A stretch of 10,025 bases of DNA from Treponema sp. Lineage in GTDB: Bacteria; Spirochaetota; Spirochaetia; Treponematales; Breznakiellaceae. Under the pieces are notes generated by a model, which was not told the DNA's origin, did no database searches, and worked only from the letters and a program-made list of their open reading frames with translations. The stretch covers positions 1 through 10,025 of the forward strand of contig WQZT01000041.1 in NCBI GenBank assembly GCA_009780595.1, written 5' to 3'. The position numbers and the translations under genes are program-made. Within the stretch, counting starts at the first letter, position 1. The number at the start of each line of letters is the position of its first letter. Of the stretch, positions 5,679 to 10,025 are shown piece by piece.

Positions 5679-7505
5679 ATGAAGCGCATTGCATTTAAAC
5701 CCATAACGTTTTTTGCCGTTGCCTTGGCAGTGGTCATTGGGCTTTCAGTTACCGGGTGTAGCCGTCGAAGTGATAACGGCGCTAGCGTGTCTATTACCGG
5801 AGCTGGGGAAGGAGACGGACTTGCGCAAGAGCCCATACCTGAAAGAACAGGAAGCCTTGCCGAGAAGCTCCAGTGGCTTCGCTCTTTCGCGCAAGACGGC
5901 GGCAGCTACACCATAGAGTTAGACGATGACGATTACCTTTCCCCCGATTCAGCTGTCTTGCCTACCGGGAAAGACGGACTTAGCATCGTTCTCAGGGGGA
6001 TTGGCGGCAGCCGCGAAATCAGGCTTTCGGCAAACGGGAATCTTTTCGTGGTGGAAGGCGGCGTTACGCTTGTGCTTGACGAAAACATCACGCTGGTTGG
6101 GCGCAGCCATAACGGCAACGGCGCGGAGAACAACAACAACCATCTGGTCAGAGTGAACTCTGGCGGGATGCTTATCATGAACGAAGGGTCCAAGCTTACT
6201 GGTAACGCAAATCAACGGAATGGGCAAGACAGCCTCGGCGGCGGTATATACGTGGCTTCAGGCGGTACGTTTATCCTTGACGGCGGGGAAATATCCGGGA
6301 ATGCTGCTCTCGATATCGGATTTGGGGGAGCAGGCGCAGTGCATGTAAGATCCGAAGGCAGGTTCGATATGCTCCGCGGAACGATTTCCGGCAATATTGG
6401 CAACCCTGGCGGCGTATTTGTCGGCGGTGCTTGGAACAATTACGGCGGCAGTAGAGGCGATGCCGGCGTATTCCGCATGGGCGGCGGGGTCATTTACGGA
6501 AGCGATGTAGCGGGGAGCGAAAATATTCTCGAGAGCCCATGGAGTACCACAGGTTCGTCGTTAAGGGGAAGTGGCATCGCTCTGTACGGCACATTCAACA
6601 ACGGCGACTTTTCGCAGACAGGCACTCTGCCCACGCCCAGCGCCGACTTTACCATACGCGTGGAAAACGGTATTTTGCTGCAGCCGGAAAGAGCCGGACC
6701 TCTGGAGGCGCAACTCAGTTGGCTACGGACGTTCGCGCAGGACGGCGGAACTTACACAATAGAACTAACCGCTCATGAGTCAACCAGTTCGGGCAAGTCA
6801 GGACTGCCTGAGGGGAGAACCGATCTTACTATCATCCTTAGGGGCAGAGGAGAAATGCGGACAATCTCTCTTCCGACTTCTTCCGCTCCCATGTTTTTGG
6901 TTTACCCAGGCGTTACGCTTGTGCTGGATGAAAATATAACTCTGGTGGGAGATGCCCCGCCTGAGCAAGCGCACGGATACGTACGAGACCACTTGGTTGG
7001 GGTGGCAGGCGGCGGAACGTTAATCGTGAATGAGGGGGCAAAAGTTACAGGGCACATCGGCTTGGGCGGCGGTGGCGGGATACATGTAGGCATCGCAGGC
7101 ACGCTTATCTTGAACGGCGGGGAAATATCCGGCAATTCCATTACCGAGAATTGGGATTTTGACGATATTGAAAACAACGGTTACGGCGGCGGGGTGCGTA
7201 TTGAGCGCCACGCCAGGTTTGACATGCTCCACGGAACGATTTCCGACAACGGAGCTGTAGGCGGCGGCGGGGTGCATGTGGCAGAAGGCGGTGTATTCCG
7301 CATGGGCGGCGGTGTCATTTATGGGAGCGATGCAGGGGCTGGGCTTGCAAACAGGGCTAGAAGAGAAGATGGCACAGGCGCAGCATTGAGCAATCTGGGT
7401 ACGGCGGAGTTTGGCATATTTGATGAAACAGGGGCATTTTCCGCATCAGGTAATTTGGCTACTACCAATAGCACAATACAGATAACCGGTGGGAACTTGC
7501 AGTAG
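5679..7505 (+). CDS. Large lipoprotein of two tandem beta-helix units (treponeme-type Gly-rich repeat protein)
   Basis: 608 residues. The N-terminus is a lipoprotein signal: MKR, a hydrophobic stretch to about residue 22, and lipobox VTGC with Cys27 as the predicted lipidated residue, so the protein should be anchored in a membrane, probably exposed. The rest is two homologous units, each starting with LxWLR[ST]FAQDGG (Trp66 and Trp348, 282 residues apart). Each continues with IVLRG/IILRG, GVTLVLDENITLVG (128-141; second copy from 411), then GG-rich rungs such as GGTFILDGGEISGN (195-208), a RFDML-[RH]-GTIS rung, and GVFRMGGGVIYGSD (263-276; second copy from 538). This pattern predicts a right-handed parallel beta-helix. 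Similar proteins are numerous in treponemes; function is unknown, with adhesion or surface structure a guess. I preferred the ATG at 5679 over an in-frame TTG at 5643 because it places the signal peptide at the true N-terminus. No strong Shine-Dalgarno sequence is present. Confidence 0.85.
   Translation: MKRIAFKPITFFAVALAVVIGLSVTGCSRRSDNGASVSITGAGEGDGLAQEPIPERTGSLAEKLQWLRSFAQDGGSYTIELDDDDYLSPDSAVLPTGKDGLSIVLRGIGGSREIRLSANGNLFVVEGGVTLVLDENITLVGRSHNGNGAENNNNHLVRVNSGGMLIMNEGSKLTGNANQRNGQDSLGGGIYVASGGTFILDGGEISGNAALDIGFGGAGAVHVRSEGRFDMLRGTISGNIGNPGGVFVGGAWNNYGGSRGDAGVFRMGGGVIYGSDVAGSENILESPWSTTGSSLRGSGIALYGTFNNGDFSQTGTLPTPSADFTIRVENGILLQPERAGPLEAQLSWLRTFAQDGGTYTIELTAHESTSSGKSGLPEGRTDLTIILRGRGEMRTISLPTSSAPMFLVYPGVTLVLDENITLVGDAPPEQAHGYVRDHLVGVAGGGTLIVNEGAKVTGHIGLGGGGGIHVGIAGTLILNGGEISGNSITENWDFDDIENNGYGGGVRIERHARFDMLHGTISDNGAVGGGGVHVAEGGVFRMGGGVIYGSDAGAGLANRARREDGTGAALSNLGTAEFGIFDETGAFSASGNLATTNSTIQITGGNLQ
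5868..7422 (+). repeat. Direct repeat (two ~840-bp units) inside the lipoprotein gene
   Basis: The DNA encoding WLR[ST]FAQDGG recurs with an 846-base offset (TTCGCGCA at 5886 and at 6732). Homology runs through each unit with small indels. The best preserved block is the GVFRMGGGVIYGSD rung: 20 bases from 6468 (GTATTCCGCATGGGCGGCGG) recur exactly at 7293, inside a 41-base stretch with three silent differences. Elsewhere the copies have diverged mostly at third codon positions. Confidence 0.8.
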
Positions 7506-7551
7506 CATCGGGAAAAGCGCAAACAGCACCTAACGAAACTGCCGGATTAAG

Positions 7552-7566
7552 ATAGGTATCACCTAT
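7552..7566. repeat. Small inverted repeat between convergent genes
   Basis: ATAGGT and ACCTAT flank a three-base loop (ATC) in the 88-base gap between the ends of the lipoprotein gene (+) and purE (-). It could form a short hairpin from either strand, but no T-run follows on either side, so it is not a standard intrinsic terminator. No other structure was seen in this gap. Confidence 0.35.
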
Positions 7567-7593
7567 TCCCCGCTAGAGGAATTGACGGTTCTG

Positions 7594-8109
7594 TCAGAGT
7601 ACAAAAATTGATTTCCCCACCATCTTTTCCGCTTTCTCCTCCACCTCCGCCTCCATCGTTTTCATATACCGCGCAAGCCAGTCGGCAGCCGTGCTATCCT
7701 CCAGTGCCAATATTCGCACGGCAAGTAGCCCCGCATTTTTCGCGCCGTTCACCGCGACCGTTGCAACAGGAATCCCGCCGGGCATCTGCACAATGGACAA
7801 AAGTGAATCAAGGCCGGAAAACGCTTGCGTTTTCACCGGAACGCCGATAACCGGCAGGAGCGTCAGCGAAGCCGTCATTCCCGGTAAGTGGGCAGCCCCG
7901 CCCGCGCCCGCTATGATAACCTTCAGCCCGCGCTCTGCCGCGCTCTGAGCGTACTGCACAAGGCGGTGCGGCGTGCGGTGCGCGGACACAACCGTCATCT
8001 CAAACGCAACGCCCGCCTCGGTCAAAATATCGGCGGCATCCTGCATCACTGGCAAATCCGAATCGCTGCCCATAATAATCCCCACAACGGGTTGTAGCTG
8101 CTTGCCCAT
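7594..8109 (-). CDS. purE: PurE: N5-carboxyaminoimidazole ribonucleotide mutase (class I)
   Basis: 171 residues. It converts N5-CAIR made by PurK into CAIR in purine biosynthesis, in the cytoplasm, as an octamer in characterised homologues. Visible motifs are MGSDSD (13-18), SAHRTP (42-47) containing the catalytic His45, [11 protein letters not shown] (68-78), and [14 protein letters not shown] (99-112). The segment after PVATVAV is two residues shorter than in E. coli, as in some other bacterial PurE. A purK directly upstream supports class I rather than the PurK-independent class II enzyme. Two ATG codons in tandem (8112 and 8109) follow a purine-rich AAGGGGGA. The second has the better spacing, the first overlaps the purK stop as ATGA. 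A frame extension upstream to 8451 lies inside purK and is not real. Confidence 0.95.
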   Translation of the reverse strand: MGKQLQPVVGIIMGSDSDLPVMQDAADILTEAGVAFEMTVVSAHRTPHRLVQYAQSAAERGLKVIIAGAGGAAHLPGMTASLTLLPVIGVPVKTQAFSGLDSLLSIVQMPGGIPVATVAVNGAKNAGLLAVRILALEDSTAADWLARYMKTMEAEVEEKAEKMVGKSIFVL

Positions 8110-9278
8110 CATTCCCCCTTCGCAAGCCCTTTTTCGGGCGTATTGCCATTGCCTGAGATTTTCAAAACTGCGCGCGCGAAGTCCGCTTTTTCCAGCGCTT
8201 CTTCCAGTGAATCCGCCGTTACCGTGAAATGCCCCATTTTTCGGAAGGGGCGGCACTCGGTTTTTCCGTACAGGTGCAGAGAAAGCCCTGAAACCCGCAT
8301 TGCCGCATCCAAGCCCGCAATCACAGGCGCGCCGGAACTGCCCGGCTCGCCCAGAAGGTTCACCATCACCGCCGGGCGCACGAGCGCCGTATCCCCCAGC
8401 GGCAACCCCGCAACCGCGCGTATGTGTTGCTCGAACTGGCACGTAACACAAGCTTCCATAGTATAGTGCCCGGAATTGTGGGGGCGCGGGGCAACTTCGT
8501 TCAGCAAAACTCTTCCCCGCTTGTCAAGAAAAAGCTCCACGCCGAAAATCCCCGCTCCCTCCAGCGCACTCACCGCACTGCGGGCAATGTCCTGTGCGGC
8601 GGCGGCAGTTTTTTCATCAATGCGCGCCGGAGCAATAACCGTGTCGCAAATATTATGGTCAGGGTTAAACGCCATCTCCGCCACCGGAAACACCGCCAGC
8701 GTGCCGTCTGTGCCGCGCGCCGCCATCACCGCAAGCTCCGTGTCAATGTCGACCATTTCCTCAAAGAGCGAAGGTTCCGGCATCCGCGCATCCGCCGCAC
8801 CGCGCAGAACGCGAACACCCCTGCCATCGTAGCCGCCGCGCCGCGTTTTCTGCACGAGCGGGAACTTCTTCGCGGAAAGATCCGCATCAAGCGGATTGTC
8901 CTCCGCGAAAAAAGCGGCAGTCGGAATCCCCCGCGCCGCGAAAAGCTCCTTCTGCGCGAGCTTGTCCTGAATTACCCGTAGCGACTGCGGCGAAGGGCGC
9001 ACCGAATGCCCCTTTTCACACAGCCTGTCAAGCGCGTCAGTGTTAATATGCTCGATTTCGTAGGTCAGCACATCCGAAACTCCGGCAAGCCGCTCCAGCG
9101 CGTCAGCATCTTGCAAAGCGCCATCGATGAAAAAATCCGCCATCGCCTGCGCCGGTGCTCCCGCCCGGTCAAGAACCGCAAAGCGAAAGCCCAATTTTTT
9201 ACTGCGGTACATCATCATCGCGCCAAGCTGTCCGCCGCCAATTATCCCAATTATACCGGGAGGGAAAAGTTCTGCCAT
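8109..9278 (-). CDS. purK: PurK: N5-carboxyaminoimidazole ribonucleotide synthase
   Basis: 389 residues, ATP-grasp enzyme. It uses ATP and bicarbonate to carboxylate AIR to N5-CAIR, the substrate of PurE. The N-terminal nucleotide-like domain begins GIIGGGQLG (11-19), followed by LTYEIEHI (71-78). The ATP-grasp part has [12 protein letters not shown] (143-154) and the metal/catalytic segment [14 protein letters not shown] (260-273). The C-terminal cap includes FRKMGHFTV (345-353). Length and motifs are normal, so the enzyme looks intact. Its TGA stop overlaps the start of purE, so the two are translated together. The ATG at 9278 fits the family N-terminus. No Shine-Dalgarno sequence precedes it, and a -10-like TACAAT lies only seven bases upstream, which points to a leaderless message. 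Confidence 0.96.
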   Translation of the reverse strand: MAELFPPGIIGIIGGGQLGAMMMYRSKKLGFRFAVLDRAGAPAQAMADFFIDGALQDADALERLAGVSDVLTYEIEHINTDALDRLCEKGHSVRPSPQSLRVIQDKLAQKELFAARGIPTAAFFAEDNPLDADLSAKKFPLVQKTRRGGYDGRGVRVLRGAADARMPEPSLFEEMVDIDTELAVMAARGTDGTLAVFPVAEMAFNPDHNICDTVIAPARIDEKTAAAAQDIARSAVSALEGAGIFGVELFLDKRGRVLLNEVAPRPHNSGHYTMEACVTCQFEQHIRAVAGLPLGDTALVRPAVMVNLLGEPGSSGAPVIAGLDAAMRVSGLSLHLYGKTECRPFRKMGHFTVTADSLEEALEKADFARAVLKISGNGNTPEKGLAKGE

Positions 9279-9285
9279 TGCAAAG

Positions 9286-9314
9286 ATTGTAGCCTGAATC
9301 GCAGGGAATGGGAA
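9286..9314 (-). promoter_or_regulatory. Putative promoter of purKE, predicted leaderless
   Basis: On the minus strand TTCCCA (9314-9309, 4 of 6 match to -35) is followed by 17 bases and TACAAT (9291-9286, 5 of 6 match to -10). Only seven bases separate the -10 from the purK ATG, so transcription would start at or next to the initiation codon. Confidence 0.5.
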
Positions 9315-9344
9315 GATGGGGAAGTCTCTATCGTAACGCCCCCA

Positions 9345-9373
9345 TTGACTTCATTCTCTAAAGGTTTAATAAT
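9345..9373 (+). promoter_or_regulatory. Putative promoter of the PIN-domain gene
   Basis: TTGACT (9345-9350, 5 of 6) is followed by 17 bases and AATAAT (9368-9373, 5 of 6). The predicted start is near 9380, leaving a short leader that carries AAGG at 9381-9384, nine bases before the ATG at 9394. It is divergent from the purK promoter, with about 30 bases between the two -35 elements. Confidence 0.5.
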
Positions 9374-9393
9374 AAGGAATAAGGTTCGTGTAC

Positions 9394-9852
9394 ATGAAAC
9401 TATATTTGGACAACTGTTGCTATAATCGCCCCTATGACGATCAGACACAGGAGAAAATTCACATGGAAGGGGAGGCTGTATTGGCAATAATCAGCAGGTG
9501 CAGACAAAATCTCGATGAAATCGTAGGCAGCCCTGCATTGGACTTGGAGATCAATCAAATCGGAGATGTTGAGAAAAAGGAAAAAGTGAAGTATCTCTAC
9601 GAGCAGGCTATAACAACAAAAATGGGCTATACTGAAAACATATTAAAACAGACACGGGAATTATCTGAGCAAACCAGTATAAGAACACTAGATGGGTTTC
9701 ATCTTGCTTTTGCAGAAAATTCAGGTGTGGATTTTTTGTTGACGACAGATATAAAATTCGAGAGAGTTTGTTCAAAATTAAAGCTGAATACTCACGTGAT
9801 GAATCCGCTGAAATACCTGACGGAGGTTATGCTCAATGAATACGGCACTTAA
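9394..9852 (+). CDS. PIN-domain protein, probable toxin-type ribonuclease
   Basis: 152 residues. It starts MKLYLDNCCYNRPYDDQ, typical of a PIN subfamily, and keeps the four acidic positions expected for Mg-dependent RNA cleavage: Asp6 (YLDNC), Glu52 in SPALDLEIN, Asp100 in TLDGFHLAFA, and Asp119 in LLTTDIKF. PIN proteins of this size are often the toxins of type II toxin-antitoxin systems (VapC-like). That role is inferred from the overlapping short gene that follows. The ATG at 9394 is preferred because AAGG lies nine bases upstream and the family N-terminus starts there; an in-frame GTG at 9388 is the alternative. Its codons are more AT-rich than those of purK, which suggests an acquired gene. 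The stop lies 17 bases inside the next reading frame. Confidence 0.82.
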   Translation: MKLYLDNCCYNRPYDDQTQEKIHMEGEAVLAIISRCRQNLDEIVGSPALDLEINQIGDVEKKEKVKYLYEQAITTKMGYTENILKQTRELSEQTSIRTLDGFHLAFAENSGVDFLLTTDIKFERVCSKLKLNTHVMNPLKYLTEVMLNEYGT

Positions 9853-10025
9853 TGTAAACAACCTGATGGAAATAAGGAAAATCGGGCTTAATGCTTTGAA
9901 AGAGGCATTGGGACCTGTTGGCATGGTAAGATTTTTTCAGCAATATGAAAACGGGTGTGGAGATTACACCAAGGAAAAATACCAGCAACCTGATTTGAGC
10001 ATAGAGGAAATTGACGCAATGTTAC
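9836..10025 (+). CDS. 5' part of a small partner gene of the PIN toxin (putative antitoxin), cut by window end
   Basis: An ATG at 9836 opens a frame that stays open to the window edge (63 codons). A strong GGAGG (9822-9826) sits nine bases before it. The frame overlaps the end of the PIN gene by 17 bases, so the two are probably co-transcribed and translationally coupled. The N-terminal part reads MNTALNVNNLMEIRKIGLN, then a predicted helix ALKEALGPVGMVRFFQQ, then GCGDYTKEKYQ and an acidic helix. I do not recognise a named domain. The antitoxin role is inferred from small size and position only; the fold and C-terminus are not visible. Confidence 0.7.
   Translation, partial: MNTALNVNNLMEIRKIGLNALKEALGPVGMVRFFQQYENGCGDYTKEKYQQPDLSIEEIDAML

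Noticed and set aside
8113..8451. Upstream extension of the purE frame
   Set aside because: It lies within the purK coding region and precedes the clear PurE N-terminus. The purine-rich ribosome site sits directly before 8112/8109.
8424..8981. Open frame (185 codons) on the plus strand inside purK
   Set aside because: Antisense to a fully conserved PurK; Arg/His-rich with no domain features.

Overview
The window looks like a chromosomal piece of a Gram-negative bacterium, most likely a spirochaete close to Treponema. This is an inference from gene content, not from a marker gene. The main clue is a large lipoprotein built from Gly-Gly-rich beta-helix rungs, a family common in treponemes of animal and insect guts. 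A Cys-containing pentapeptide-repeat gene coupled to a degenerate metallo-beta-lactamase-fold gene fits the same picture. A central block of fairly GC-rich housekeeping genes is flanked at both ends by clearly AT-richer accessory genes.

Layout. Bases 1-407 (+) are the 3' end of a gene with a YARHG-type domain. Bases 572-4055 (-) are a tight rsgA-mutS2 unit: a circularly permuted 30S-maturation GTPase followed, after one base, by a MutS2 ATPase with a C-terminal Smr domain. Divergent from it, 4108-5324 (+) is a two-gene unit with an ATGA overlap: a pentapeptide-repeat protein with an N-terminal Cys/His finger, and an MBL-fold protein that has lost several metal ligands. A tRNA-Gly(GCC) lies on the minus strand at 5371-5441 with a good sigma70-type promoter. 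Bases 5679-7505 (+) encode a 608-residue lipoprotein made of two homologous halves 282 residues apart. Bases 7594-9278 (-) are purK-purE, overlapping by one or four bases, for AIR carboxylation in purine synthesis. From 9394 to the right edge (+) lie a PIN-domain ribonuclease gene and the start of an overlapping partner gene, a plausible toxin-antitoxin pair.

How the genes relate. RsgA and MutS2 both act on ribosomes (30S maturation and rescue of collided ribosomes), so their pairing probably reflects translation rather than mismatch repair. PurK and PurE catalyse consecutive steps via N5-CAIR. The pentapeptide/MBL pair has no known function. Two transcription units (purKE and the pentapeptide gene) have a -10-like hexamer 6-7 bases before the ATG and no Shine-Dalgarno sequence, which suggests leaderless mRNAs. 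No CRISPR array, insertion sequence, rRNA gene or convincing intrinsic terminator was seen.
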